Shown piece after piece: positions 7,198 to 16,297 of a stretch of DNA of 34,219 nucleotides. The DNA lies in contig NZ_QOLB01000160.1 of the NCBI RefSeq assembly GCF_003333265.1, forward strand, positions 1 to 34,219. Reading direction: 5' to 3'. Origin of the DNA: Candidatus Halocynthiibacter alkanivorans (GTDB lineage Bacteria; Pseudomonadota; Alphaproteobacteria; Rhodobacterales; Rhodobacteraceae). Every line of letters begins with the position of its first letter. Position 1 is the stretch's first letter. A program made the translations under genes and the position numbers. The notes under the pieces are model-generated. The model was not told the DNA's origin and searched no databases. It saw nothing but the letters and a program-made list of their open reading frames with translations.

Positions 7198-8196
7198 TTA
7201 TCCCTTCCGGACCCGGCGATAGACGATCGGCAGGGCGATCACCGAAATCAGCAACAAACCTATGAAAATCGACATCACAATTCCCGGTACATTCAGCAGG
7301 CCAAAGCCAAAAGTGACCATGCCGACGATCAGAGCTGCAATGACGACTCCAACGATTGTTCCTGATCCACCCAGGATACTAACACCTCCAAGAACCACCA
7401 TCGTGACGATTTCCAGCTCCCAGCCGGTTGCAATAGACGGGCGGGTCGATCCCAGCCGCGAGGTCAGGCATACAGCCGCAAGACCTGACATCAAACCGGT
7501 GAGCATAAACAGGATCATTTTGACCCGGGCGACCCGGATCCCCGAAAACAGCGCAGCTGTCGGGTTGTTGCCAATCGCATATATTGCCCGACCAAAATTG
7601 GTTTTGTTCAGCAGTATGCCAAAAAGTACAGCCATGCCTGCAAACAGCACCAGTTCGAAGGTGATCACCCAATAGACATAGCCCTGGCCAAAAAAGGCAA
7701 AACTTGTTGGATATCCGTTAAAGGCCTTGTCGCCCAGAACCACAAAGGACAAGCCTCGGAACAGGCTCATCGTACCGATCGTGGCGACAATCGAAGGCAG
7801 GCCCATAACGGTGACCAGCACCCCGTTGAACGTTCCGCAGAGCACACCAACGATCAGGCCTATGGCAACCAATTCCGCTGTTCCTACGCCAAACTGGAGC
7901 GCATACCCCATCGCCGTTGACGCCAGTGCGATGATCGCCGCTACAGAGAGATCGATCTCGCCCGAAATGATGACCAATGCCATTGCCAGTGCGATCAACC
8001 CCTTTTCTGTGAAGTTGAAACTGGCATCAGACAAGTTCCATGCATCCAGGAAATAGGGTGAACTCAAGGAGTTAATCACGAACACTACTACTGCGACAGC
8101 CAACAACAGCGTTTCCCAGCTTTTCAGATGTCCCGAAAGGCGGCTGTTCAACCGGTCAGGGATAAAGCGGGCTTTGACGCCATCTTGCAGGTTCAT
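7198..8196 (-). CDS. rhaQ: L-rhamnose ABC transporter permease
   Basis: This 332-residue inner-membrane permease belongs to the RbsC/BPD_transp_2 (CUT2) family. It has a hydrophilic N-terminus of about 28 residues, then roughly eight to ten hydrophobic segments. Family hallmarks are the IISGEIDLSVAAIIALAS segment near residue 80, FNGVLVTVMGLPSIVATIGTM with the SLFRGLSF follow-on, and the coupling region AIYAIGNNPTAALFSGI. The start overlaps the rhaP stop by four bases (ATGA), indicating coupled translation. It presumably forms a heterodimer with RhaP on a RhaT dimer. Confidence 0.9.
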   Translation of the reverse strand: MNLQDGVKARFIPDRLNSRLSGHLKSWETLLLAVAVVVFVINSLSSPYFLDAWNLSDASFNFTEKGLIALAMALVIISGEIDLSVAAIIALASTAMGYALQFGVGTAELVAIGLIVGVLCGTFNGVLVTVMGLPSIVATIGTMSLFRGLSFVVLGDKAFNGYPTSFAFFGQGYVYWVITFELVLFAGMAVLFGILLNKTNFGRAIYAIGNNPTAALFSGIRVARVKMILFMLTGLMSGLAAVCLTSRLGSTRPSIATGWELEIVTMVVLGGVSILGGSGTIVGVVIAALIVGMVTFGFGLLNVPGIVMSIFIGLLLISVIALPIVYRRVRKG

Positions 8197-9173
8197 ACCA
8201 ACGTCTCCGCACGTTTGAGAATAATTCGGCCCTTGGTCCGCTCAGAACGGACGTTCAGGGCGACGGCAACAATGATCGCGGTTCCTGAAATTGCCATTTG
8301 CCAGAATGGGGAAACATTGATGACAGGCAGCGCGTTGTTGATAATCCCGAGGAACAGAGCTCCCAAAACGGCGCCGCCTACCGAGCCGATGCCACCCGCA
8401 ATAGAAACACCGCCAATGACACAAGCCGCGATGATGGAAAGTTCAAAGCCACCAGCGATGTCCACATAGGAGACGGCGTAGCGAGACACCCAAAGATAAC
8501 CAGCCAGGCCGGACAATCCGCCTGCGATGCTGAACGCCACGAACCGTGTTTTGCCCACATCAATGCCAGTGTATACGGCTGCATGTGGATTGCCGCCGAC
8601 AGCATACAAGGACCTCCCGAGGGGAAGCCGCCGGATTGCGAAGAAAGCAAGACCAATGGTTGCGATGGCCACCCAGGACAATACCGGCAGCCCTGCAAAC
8701 ACACTGCGTGGTAAGGCTTTAAAAGCGGCACTCATTTCGTGCGCATTCACCCAGGCCCCACCGGAAATCACGAAGACCAACCCGCGGTAAATAGTCAAAG
8801 TGCCCAGGGTGACAACGATTGGCGGGATGTCGAGCTTCCACACCAGCACTCCATTCATCGCGCCTAAGAATGATCCCAGTACAATCGCCAGACCAATCAG
8901 TGCCGTTATCGGAACGTCCGGAAACGAAGCATTAATCATCGCGACAACCATGCCGCACAGGGCAAGGTTGGATGCCATAGACAGGTCAATGCAACGGGTC
9001 AGGATCACCGCCATCTGGCCCAGTGCCAATATGATCAGGATGGACGTGTCGTTGAATACCAGCGCAAGATTGTTCGGTGCAATAAAGCCCGGGAACCGCA
9101 GTGCAATCCCTCCGGTCAGCAGAATGATCGCCAAGGCCAGCATTGTCTCACGGGACATCAGAATACGTTTCAT
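8193..9173 (-). CDS. rhaP: L-rhamnose ABC transporter permease
   Basis: This 326-residue CUT2-family permease is paralogous to RhaQ. It shows ILTRCIDLSMASNLALCGM, MNGVLVWKLDIPPIVVTLGTL, TIYRGLVFVISGG and the coupling motif SLYAVGGNPHAAVYTGIDVGK. Four-base ATGA overlaps join it to rhaT upstream and rhaQ downstream. The gene order (binding protein, ATPase, two permeases, mutarotase, kinase) matches the R. leguminosarum rha operon, which is why I use the rhaP name for the first permease. Confidence 0.9.
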   Translation of the reverse strand: MKRILMSRETMLALAIILLTGGIALRFPGFIAPNNLALVFNDTSILIILALGQMAVILTRCIDLSMASNLALCGMVVAMINASFPDVPITALIGLAIVLGSFLGAMNGVLVWKLDIPPIVVTLGTLTIYRGLVFVISGGAWVNAHEMSAAFKALPRSVFAGLPVLSWVAIATIGLAFFAIRRLPLGRSLYAVGGNPHAAVYTGIDVGKTRFVAFSIAGGLSGLAGYLWVSRYAVSYVDIAGGFELSIIAACVIGGVSIAGGIGSVGGAVLGALFLGIINNALPVINVSPFWQMAISGTAIIVAVALNVRSERTKGRIILKRAETLV

Positions 9174-10675
9174 GAGGCGACCTCCCCGATACCAGCTGCG
9201 GCGCGGACCAGGGCTTCAGCCGTGAGATCCTTGTGCGCCAGTTCATCGACCAAACGGCCTTCCCGCATAACTATAACCCGATCGGACATGCCGATTATTT
9301 CGGGGATTTCAGAGGAAACCATGATGATGCTTAGTCCTTGTGCAGCAAGTTCGGCCATAAAGCTGTGAACAGCGGCCTTGGAGCCGATGTCGATGCCCTT
9401 TGTTGGCTCGTCCAGAATGATTACTTTGGGCTGCGTCGCCAACCATTTGGCGATGACAACTTTTTGTTGATTGCCGCCCGAAAGATTGGCGACATCCTGG
9501 TCGAGCGATGCAGCCCGCAGGTCCAGTCGCGAGGTGTATTCGCGTGCCAGAGCGAACTCCTCGGCCAGTTTGATGAAGCCTTTGCGCGAGGTTCGCGAAA
9601 GCGAGGGCAAGGTCACATTCTGAAATATGGGAAGCCCGGCAACAGCCCCTTGCTTGCCCCTGTCCTCCGGGACATAAACGATGCCGTGTTGAATCGCCTG
9701 TGCCGGCGTTCGTATGACGGCGATTTGGCCGTCAACGCGCATTGCCCCCTTTGAGGGTTTGGTCACTCCGAACAGCGCCTGCATAACTTCGCTGCGCCCC
9801 GCCCCGACGAGACCGTAGAAACCAAGAATCTCACCTTTGTTCAGCGTGAAACCTATGTCTGCAAATTCCGTCGGGTGATCATAGCCCGAAACGGTCAAAA
9901 CCGGTTCGCCAACCACAGGCGTGCGGTCTGGGAAAATCTGGCTGACTTCCCGACCCACCATCAGCTGGACAAGGGCGTCCGAATTTGTATCTGCGATTTT
10001 ACCTTCGCCAACCATTTGCCCATCGCGAAAAACTGTAAACCGGTCGGCGAGACGAAATATCTCATCAAACTTGTGGCTGATAAACAGGATCGCCTTTCCT
10101 TCGGCTTTCAGGCGGTCAACCAGAGCATACAGCTCCTGGATTTCCTTGTGTGACAGCGCCGCAGTCGGCTCGTCCATGACCACCACCTGCGCATCGACTG
10201 ACAAAGCCCGCGCAATCGCAACAAGGTGTTTGTTGGCAATGCCCAGTTCTTTCAACGGGGCGGTCGCATCGATGTCGGCGCCAACACGGGCCAGCAGATC
10301 GTGTGCCTTTGAATTCAGTTTTTTCCAGTCGATCAAACCGCGGCGTGTAAGCGGCGCGTGGCCGATGAAAATGTTCTCGGCGACCGAAAGCTCGTCAAAC
10401 AGCACTGTTTCCTGGTGGATCGCGGTAATTCCGTGGCCACTTGCCGCGGTGGCAGTTGCGAATGTAACGGGTGTGCCATCAATCAGGATTTCTCCGCCGT
10501 CGGGTTGGTAAATGCCGGTCAGAACTTTGACCAAAGTTGATTTCCCCGCGCCGTTTTCACCGACCAGGGCTGTAACTTGTCCTGGGTAAAGCGACAGCGA
10601 GACCTCTGACAGGGCCTTTACACCGGGAAAGGATTTGGTGATGGCCGATAGTGTTAGAACCGGGCGGGCAGTCAT
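9170..10675 (-). CDS. rhaT: L-rhamnose ABC transporter ATP-binding protein (tandem NBDs)
   Basis: This 501-residue sugar ABC ATPase has two nucleotide-binding domains. Domain 1 has Walker A GENGAGKST at residues 39-47 and Walker B VVMDEPTAALS, but its signature is degenerate (LGIANKHLVAIARAL). Domain 2 has a full LSGGNQQKV signature and IILDEPTKGID, while its N-terminal Walker A region is degenerate (GLVGAGRSE), as usual in CUT2 ATPases. I chose the ATG at 10675, preceded by AAGGA, over a GTG five codons earlier. It follows rhaS after a 104-base gap holding a hairpin and overlaps rhaP by four bases. This rhaT is unrelated to the E. coli proton symporter of the same name. Confidence 0.9.
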   Translation of the reverse strand: MTARPVLTLSAITKSFPGVKALSEVSLSLYPGQVTALVGENGAGKSTLVKVLTGIYQPDGGEILIDGTPVTFATATAASGHGITAIHQETVLFDELSVAENIFIGHAPLTRRGLIDWKKLNSKAHDLLARVGADIDATAPLKELGIANKHLVAIARALSVDAQVVVMDEPTAALSHKEIQELYALVDRLKAEGKAILFISHKFDEIFRLADRFTVFRDGQMVGEGKIADTNSDALVQLMVGREVSQIFPDRTPVVGEPVLTVSGYDHPTEFADIGFTLNKGEILGFYGLVGAGRSEVMQALFGVTKPSKGAMRVDGQIAVIRTPAQAIQHGIVYVPEDRGKQGAVAGLPIFQNVTLPSLSRTSRKGFIKLAEEFALAREYTSRLDLRAASLDQDVANLSGGNQQKVVIAKWLATQPKVIILDEPTKGIDIGSKAAVHSFMAELAAQGLSIIMVSSEIPEIIGMSDRVIVMREGRLVDELAHKDLTAEALVRAAAGIGEVAS

Positions 10676-10737
10676 CGGGAAGTCCTTCACCGATCAGGCA
10701 CCGGGGGCGTGACCAGATTAGTTAATTGGGTAATGAA

Positions 10738-10764
10738 GCCGCCCCCAACAGGGTTGAGGGCGGC
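10738..10764 (-). promoter_or_regulatory. Hairpin between rhaS and rhaT
   Basis: GCCGCCC (10738-10744) pairs with GGGCGGC (10758-10764), and the inner CAAC/GTTG pairs extend the stem to 11 bp with one mismatch and a 3-base loop. No U-run follows in the transcribed direction. Such hairpins after binding-protein genes typically raise binding-protein mRNA relative to downstream genes. That role is inferred. Confidence 0.5.
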
Positions 10765-10779
10765 GTTTTAGCCTGGTGA

Positions 10780-11772
10780 TCAGAAGATGTCTTTGAAATC
10801 GTGAACGTTTGACGCGTCATAGACAAACGGGTCCGACATAGCGCCTGCGCGTTCGTCATCCAGCATAACATCGCCCATGCGACCCATCGGGATGGATTTT
10901 CCTGCCTCAGCAACAGCTTTGTCCGTGGCCAGATTGTAAGCAATCATCGTTGCAGCATACCCCAGATCAATCGGGTTCCAGATCGCGAAGGATTTGGAGG
11001 CGCCGCTGTCGATATGCCCGGCCATTTCGGATGGCAGAGCAAGGCCAGTGACGTTGATTTCACCGATTTTACCCGCATCTGTCACCGCTTGTGCAGCAGC
11101 AACAATACCCACTGTTGTCGGCGCAATGATGGCTTTCAGGTCAGGATAGCTGGCCATGAGCCCCTGGGCTTCGCGGTAGGATTTGTCTGCCAGGTCGTCG
11201 CCGTATACTGTCGCGACAACATTGATGCCCGGATAGTTTCCAGTCACCATGTTCATCTCGTCGATCCAGATATTCTGGTTTGTCGCAGTGGCCGAGGCCG
11301 ACAGGACCGCGACATCGCCACCGTCAGGCAAGTGATCCGCGGCGAGTTTGATGATCATATTGCCGATCAGTGGATTTGACGAAGGGTTCAGGTGCATCTG
11401 GCGACCCGCAGGTGCCACACCGCTGTCCCAGGAGATCACGGTGATCCCACGATCCATTGCCTTTTTCAACGCCGGAACCAAAGCGTCCTGATCGTTGGCG
11501 GAGATCGCAATTGCGTCGACTTTCTGCGCGATCAGGGCGTTGATCACTTCGATCTGACCTTCGGCAGTGGTATCTGTCGGGCCGGTATAGATGATCTCGA
11601 CACCGCCAAGCTCAGCGGCTGCTTCTTCGGCCCCTTTGGCGGCGGCTTCAAAGAACCCGATCCCCAGGGCTTTTACGACCAGCGCAATACGCATTTCTTC
11701 GGCCGAGGCAGCGCCCCCGAACATGGTCGCCGCGACGACCGCGGACGTGAGTAACTTCTTCATAACGCTCAT
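10780..11772 (-). CDS. rhaS: L-rhamnose ABC transporter substrate-binding protein
   Basis: This 330-residue periplasmic binding protein is of the ribose/rhamnose type. A Sec signal peptide occupies about residues 1-26 (MSVMKKLLTSAVVAATMFGG, then AASA before cleavage at EEMRIALV). The body has sugar-binding-protein features: DTTAEGQIEVINALIAQKVDAIAIS, the ISWDSGV segment and LPSEMAGHIDSGASKSFAIWNP. The ATG at 11772 follows GGGAGGA at good spacing; a further upstream in-frame start lacks a site and a Met three codons downstream is possible. It lies 29 bases after rhaR, so the regulator and transporter are probably co-transcribed. It is not related to the E. coli activator also called RhaS. Confidence 0.9.
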   Translation of the reverse strand: MSVMKKLLTSAVVAATMFGGAASAEEMRIALVVKALGIGFFEAAAKGAEEAAAELGGVEIIYTGPTDTTAEGQIEVINALIAQKVDAIAISANDQDALVPALKKAMDRGITVISWDSGVAPAGRQMHLNPSSNPLIGNMIIKLAADHLPDGGDVAVLSASATATNQNIWIDEMNMVTGNYPGINVVATVYGDDLADKSYREAQGLMASYPDLKAIIAPTTVGIVAAAQAVTDAGKIGEINVTGLALPSEMAGHIDSGASKSFAIWNPIDLGYAATMIAYNLATDKAVAEAGKSIPMGRMGDVMLDDERAGAMSDPFVYDASNVHDFKDIF

Positions 11773-11801
11773 GATATTTCCTCCCATAGAGCTTGGTTTG
11801 T

Positions 11802-12608
11802 TCAGCTGGTTTTTTTTGCTGTTTTTTCTTCTTCCTGGACATCCACGACAATCAGTTGCACGCCGGCGGCGTCCAGCATTCGTGCCGAAGCATCTTCTAT
11901 TCTGTCGTCAGTGATGACGGTCGAAATCCGTTCCAGACCACAAAGGATCAGGCTGGAGCGCATTTTGAATTTGGTTGAATCGACAAGTACGATGAGTTCA
12001 TCGGCCTGATTGATCAACTTGTGCTCGGCCTGGATCAGCAAAGGGTCCGCCTCCATCAGACCCAGTGGACCCAACCCCTGCGCGCCCATGAACATGCGTT
12101 TCGCATAGAAGTTGCGTGTCACATCATTTTCGAAAGGCGACAGTATAATGTTCTGCTCGCGGTAAATAACACCGCCTGAAAGCATCACAGTATTCTTGGA
12201 ATTGTGCAGCAGATGCTCCGCGATCGGGAACGAGTTGGTAAAGACCTGCAGACGTGCGCTGGCCAGGTGATGCACCATTTGGTAGGTCGTTGTCCCGCCA
12301 TTGATAATTATCGGGTCGCCGTCTTCACACAGCTCAACTGCACGCTTCGCGATTGCACGTTTTTGTATTGCGTTGGCCGTCTCATTTACTTTGAACGTAC
12401 GCCCGGCAAGACCCACAAACTGCGGTGGGTGCAACGCTTCAGCCCCGCCGCGCACGCGCCGGAGCTTCTGCTCCATGTGCAACGCCGCGATGTCCCGGCG
12501 GATGGTGGCCTCAGACGAACTCGTCAGCGCAACAAGCTCCTGCACGGTGGCAACGGGCCTTTCCTGCACAGCAGACAGAATCAATCGATGGCGTTCAACT
12601 TCAAGCAT
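11802..12608 (-). CDS. rhaR: DeoR family transcriptional regulator of rhamnose genes
   Basis: This 268-residue DeoR-type regulator has an N-terminal winged HTH at residues 1-58, beginning MLEVERHRLILSAVQERP, with TSSSEATIRRDIAAL as recognition region and LRRVRGGAEAL as the wing. A C-terminal sugar-phosphate sensor domain follows, with INGGTTTYQMVHHL and VLVDSTKFKMRSSLIL. The ATG at 12608 has GGAG upstream; an in-frame GTG at 12626 would include that site and is less likely. The gene heads the leftward operon and faces rhaD across a spacer holding a long inverted repeat. By analogy with R. leguminosarum RhaR it should repress both units. Its 3' end has an eight-T run, so the tail is lysine-rich. 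Confidence 0.88.
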   Translation of the reverse strand: MLEVERHRLILSAVQERPVATVQELVALTSSSEATIRRDIAALHMEQKLRRVRGGAEALHPPQFVGLAGRTFKVNETANAIQKRAIAKRAVELCEDGDPIIINGGTTTYQMVHHLASARLQVFTNSFPIAEHLLHNSKNTVMLSGGVIYREQNIILSPFENDVTRNFYAKRMFMGAQGLGPLGLMEADPLLIQAEHKLINQADELIVLVDSTKFKMRSSLILCGLERISTVITDDRIEDASARMLDAAGVQLIVVDVQEEEKTAKKTS

Positions 12609-12649
12609 GTGTTCTCCACTTTTCACTGATGGTGGCTTCAGATGGGGTA

Positions 12650-12726
12650 GTTGTCAATCATAAACGGTCACCATCGGTCAAAAGTGACCATGCGGTGCGC
12701 GAAAATGACTGTTTATGATTGACAAC
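12650..12726. promoter_or_regulatory. Divergent rhaR/rhaD operator: 21-bp inverted repeat, 35-base spacer
   Basis: GTTGTCAATCATAAAC and five further bases (12650-12670) are repeated inverted at 12706-12726 with 20 of 21 positions matching. Each arm contains TTGACA (12719-12724 for rhaD; its mirror image for rhaR), so the -35 elements of both promoters may lie inside the arms. The spacer carries a second inverted repeat, GGTCAC at 12666-12671 and GTGACC at 12684-12689. RhaR binding is inferred; the -10 boxes are not clear. Confidence 0.7.
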
Positions 12727-12789
12727 TGTCAGGTTTGAGCAGACCTTATCCGCAAGTTCGACAGTAAAAAATAGCCCGAGGAGACGGCC

Positions 12790-14892
12790 ATGGCCGACGT
12801 ATCGCAATCCAAGTGCCTTGAAAATTTGTGGGATGTCAGCGCAGCCTCCGGGATGAGCGAGGCTGACAAACTGTTGTATCGTTCAAACCTTCTTGGTTCA
12901 GACATGCGCGTCACAAATTATGGTGGCGGCAATACGTCTGCAAAGGTGATTGAGGCTGATCCGTTGACTGGTGAGCCCGTCGAAGTACTGTGGGTCAAAG
13001 GGTCTGGCGGCGATATTGGCTCCATAAAAATGGGCGGATTTTCAACCCTCTACATGGAAAAGCTGCTGGCGCTCAAGGGCATTTACCGCGGGCCCGAACA
13101 TGAAGACGAGATGGTCGGATTCCTGCCCCATTGCACCTTCAATCTGAACCCAAGGGCGGCATCGATTGACACACCTTTGCACGCATACGTGCCGCGCAAA
13201 CATGTGGACCACGTTCACGCAGACGCGATCATCGCCATCGCGGCGTCCGAAAACTCGCAAGAGTTGACGCAAGAGATTTTTGGCGATGATATTGGCTGGT
13301 TGCCATGGCGTCGGCCCGGGTTCGAACTTGGCCTTTGGCTTGGGACGTTCTGCGAAAACAACCCCAATGCACGCGGTGTGGTTCTGGGCAGCCACGGTCT
13401 GTTCACCTGGGGCGATACCGCCGAAGAATGTTACGCGGTTACGCTTGAAATCATCAATCGTGCTTCGGTCTGGCTCGAAGACAGGTCCGAAGGCGTTGCC
13501 AGCTTTGGCGGTGCTGTGCACGCCCCGCTTTCCAAAGAGAACCGAGCAGAGTTTGCGGCCCGAATAATGCCGGTCATTCGCGGAATGATCGGGGCAGATG
13601 AACGCAAAATCGGACATTTTGACGATAGCGCTGCAACGCTTGAATTTGTCTGCTCCGCCCAGTTGATGCCACTGGCTGCACTCGGAACCAGCTGCCCTGA
13701 CCATTTCCTGCGGACGAAAATCTGCCCGCTGGTCGTCGATTTTGATCCGGCAATCGGCGACATCGACAGCGCCATTTCCGGTCTTGAGGCGGCCATTGCC
13801 AATTACCGCGACGGTTATGCCGCCTACTACCAGAGATGTAAGCGTGACACGTCACCACCGATGCGCGACCCCAATGCGGTTGTGTATCTGATCCCTGGTG
13901 TCGGCATGATCACCTTCGCCAGGGACAAGTCTACCGCCCGGGTCTCGGCGGAATTTTACATCAATGCAATCAATGTCATGCGTGGCGCGTCTGCCGTGTC
14001 CACCTACGTAGGACTTGATGAGCAGGAAGCATTCGACATCGAATACTGGTTGTTGGAAGAAGCCAAACTACAGCGCATGCCCAAGCCCAAACCGCTGGCC
14101 GGCCAGGTTGCTTTGGTCACCGGCGGCGCCGGTGGCATTGGCAAGGCAACGGCGGTACGTTTCCTGCAGGATGGTGCCTGTGTCGTTCTGGCGGATATCG
14201 ATGAAGAAAGTCTGTCTGTTGCCAGGTCCGAACTCGCGGGTGTATTCGGATCGGATTCAGTCCATGCCGCTGTACTGAATGTAACAGATGAAGACGCCGT
14301 CCATGCGACCTATCGAGACGCAGCAAAGACCTATGGGGGCGTAGATATTCTGATTTCAAATGCCGGCATTTCATCCTCGGCTCCGATTGAAGATACAGAA
14401 TTGTCCATGTGGAACAGGAATATGGACATTCTGGCCAAAGGGTATTTCCTGGTATCGCGCGAAGCTTTCCGTACTATGAAAGTACAAGGCACCGGTGGCA
14501 GCATAATTTTCATTGCGTCAAAAAACGGTCTTGCCGCGTCACCAAATGCCGCCGCCTATTGCACCGCCAAAGCTGCGGAAATCCACCTGGCACGCTGTCT
14601 GGCACTGGAAGGGGCCGCGGACGGGATCCGGGTCAACACCGTCAACCCTGATGCGGTGTTGCGTGGTTCAAAAATCTGGACCGGCGAATGGCGTGAGCAA
14701 AGGGCCGCAGCCTACGCTATGGAGCCAACTGAACTGGAAGAGCATTATCGGAAAAGATCTTTGTTGAAACGAAGTGTTTTCCCGGAAGATATCGCCGAAG
14801 CTGCTTTCTTTTTGGCCTCTGACCTGTCGTCAAAGTCAACTGGCAACATTCTCAACGTCGATGCGGGCAATGCCCAGTCGTTCACACGCTAA
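12790..14892 (+). CDS. rhaD: Bifunctional rhamnulose-1-phosphate aldolase/alcohol dehydrogenase
   Basis: This 700-residue fusion is predicted to cleave L-rhamnulose 1-phosphate to dihydroxyacetone phosphate and L-lactaldehyde, then oxidise or reduce the lactaldehyde. The class II aldolase domain (about 20-425) has GGGNTSAK at 45-52 for phosphate, and His141, His143 and His202 (HVH, SHGLFTWG) for the metal. The SDR domain (about 436-700) has TGGAGGIG at 444-451, NAG at 524-526 and Ser577, Tyr590 and Lys594 as catalytic residues. Length and layout match the RhaD aldolase-ADH family. The ATG at 12790 follows GAGGAG. rhaI starts 11 bases downstream. Confidence 0.95.
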   Translation: MADVSQSKCLENLWDVSAASGMSEADKLLYRSNLLGSDMRVTNYGGGNTSAKVIEADPLTGEPVEVLWVKGSGGDIGSIKMGGFSTLYMEKLLALKGIYRGPEHEDEMVGFLPHCTFNLNPRAASIDTPLHAYVPRKHVDHVHADAIIAIAASENSQELTQEIFGDDIGWLPWRRPGFELGLWLGTFCENNPNARGVVLGSHGLFTWGDTAEECYAVTLEIINRASVWLEDRSEGVASFGGAVHAPLSKENRAEFAARIMPVIRGMIGADERKIGHFDDSAATLEFVCSAQLMPLAALGTSCPDHFLRTKICPLVVDFDPAIGDIDSAISGLEAAIANYRDGYAAYYQRCKRDTSPPMRDPNAVVYLIPGVGMITFARDKSTARVSAEFYINAINVMRGASAVSTYVGLDEQEAFDIEYWLLEEAKLQRMPKPKPLAGQVALVTGGAGGIGKATAVRFLQDGACVVLADIDEESLSVARSELAGVFGSDSVHAAVLNVTDEDAVHATYRDAAKTYGGVDILISNAGISSSAPIEDTELSMWNRNMDILAKGYFLVSREAFRTMKVQGTGGSIIFIASKNGLAASPNAAAYCTAKAAEIHLARCLALEGAADGIRVNTVNPDAVLRGSKIWTGEWREQRAAAYAMEPTELEEHYRKRSLLKRSVFPEDIAEAAFFLASDLSSKSTGNILNVDAGNAQSFTR

Positions 14893-14903
14893 GGACTGAA
14901 GTT

Positions 14904-16184
14904 ATGATCGATGCATCCCTGATCGAAGCGGACAATGCGACACGCATGACGACCCTGGCTGAAGACTACGATGCCCTCGGCCATAATCTGGCACGTCGCA
15001 ATATCGACATCGAAATGCTGACCAGAAAAATTGCGAACTACGGCGTCGCGGTGCCATCATGGGGAGTTGGCACCGGTGGAACCCGGTTTGCCAGGTTTCC
15101 GGGCGCGGGTGAGCCGCGGCATATCTTTGACAAGCTCGACGACTGTGGGGTGATCAACCAACTCACCTGCGCAACGCCGGATGTCTCGCTGCATATCCCG
15201 TGGGACAAGGCCGATCCGGCTGACCTGATAGCCAAAGCGAAAGAGGTTGGACTTGGCTTTGATGCTATCAACTCCAACACGTTTCAGGATCAGACTGACC
15301 AGCAACACTCGTACAAATTCGGCTCGCTTTCAAACACGGATGCCGCAACCCGGGCGCAGGCCGTCGAGCACAACCTGGAATGTATTGAAATCGGCAAAGC
15401 CATCGGGTCAAAAGCGCTGACAGTCTGGGTTGGCGACGGCTCCAATTTCCCGGGTCAAAGTAACTTCACCGGCGCGTTTGAGCGCTATCTTGATGGCATG
15501 AAGCAAATCTATGCCGGACTGCCGGCGGACTGGCGGTTGTTCACAGAGCACAAGATGTTTGAGCCTGCATTCTACTCAACCGTGGTGCAGGACTGGGGTA
15601 CGAATTACCTGATTGCCAAAGAACTGGGAGAGCAAGCGTTCTGCCTTGTCGATCTCGGCCACCACGCTCCGAATGTGAACATTGAAATGATCGTCGCCCG
15701 CCTCATTCAGTTTGGCAAACTCGGTGGTTTCCATTTCAACGATTCAAAATATGGCGACGATGACCTGGATACCGGCAGCATCGATCCTTATCGTTTATTC
15801 CTGGTGTTTAACGAATTGGTGGACGCTGAATTGCGTGCACCGGAGGGATTCAACCCGGCCCATATGCTGGACCAGTCACACAACGTAACCGACCCGATCG
15901 AAAGCCTGATGAACAGCGCTATGGAAGTCCAGCGCGCTTATGCGCAGGCCTTGTTGGTGGACCGGAAAGCGCTTGCCGGATATCAGGCAGAAAACGACGC
16001 TCTGATGGCCAGTGAGACGCTCAAAACTGCGTTTCGGACGGACGTCGAGCCAATCCTCGCGATGGCGCGTCAGAAACACGGCGGCGCGATCGCACCGCTC
16101 TGGTGTTACCGGGCCTCCGGCTATCGCGCACTTGTTGCTGACATGCGGCCCGCCCAGTCGGGCCTCGGAGGCGGGATCGTCTGA
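14904..16184 (+). CDS. rhaI: L-rhamnose isomerase (rhizobial/Pseudomonas stutzeri type)
   Basis: This 426-residue TIM-barrel isomerase converts L-rhamnose to L-rhamnulose. Metal-site residues are Glu215 (TEHKMFEP), Asp250 and His253 (LVDLGHHA), His277 (GGFHFNDSKYG) and Asp285/Asp287 (YGDDDLD). As I recall the P. stutzeri enzyme's numbering, these sit at a constant offset of four. It differs from E. coli RhaA. The short gap to rhaD and AAGGA before the ATG indicate a two-gene rhaDI operon. P. stutzeri-type enzymes also accept other aldoses such as allose, so the rhamnose role rests partly on context. Confidence 0.93.
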   Translation: MIDASLIEADNATRMTTLAEDYDALGHNLARRNIDIEMLTRKIANYGVAVPSWGVGTGGTRFARFPGAGEPRHIFDKLDDCGVINQLTCATPDVSLHIPWDKADPADLIAKAKEVGLGFDAINSNTFQDQTDQQHSYKFGSLSNTDAATRAQAVEHNLECIEIGKAIGSKALTVWVGDGSNFPGQSNFTGAFERYLDGMKQIYAGLPADWRLFTEHKMFEPAFYSTVVQDWGTNYLIAKELGEQAFCLVDLGHHAPNVNIEMIVARLIQFGKLGGFHFNDSKYGDDDLDTGSIDPYRLFLVFNELVDAELRAPEGFNPAHMLDQSHNVTDPIESLMNSAMEVQRAYAQALLVDRKALAGYQAENDALMASETLKTAFRTDVEPILAMARQKHGGAIAPLWCYRASGYRALVADMRPAQSGLGGGIV

Positions 16185-16297
16185 CCCGGGCAGCCGACCG
16201 GGGAATAGATGGAGAGCGCGTCTGTCAGGTGGGGTCGTGTTCGCATTCAAAAATACGCAGGCGCCACGACGCAGCTTGGGCACATCGCGTGGAGGCA

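Noticed and set aside
11802-11835. Eight-T and six-T runs as slippage or terminator site at the end of rhaR
   Set aside because: They lie inside the coding end without a preceding stem on either strand. Only the lysine-rich tail is affected if slippage occurs.
13042-13704. 220-codon minus-strand frame
   Set aside because: It is the antisense shadow of the rhaD aldolase domain.
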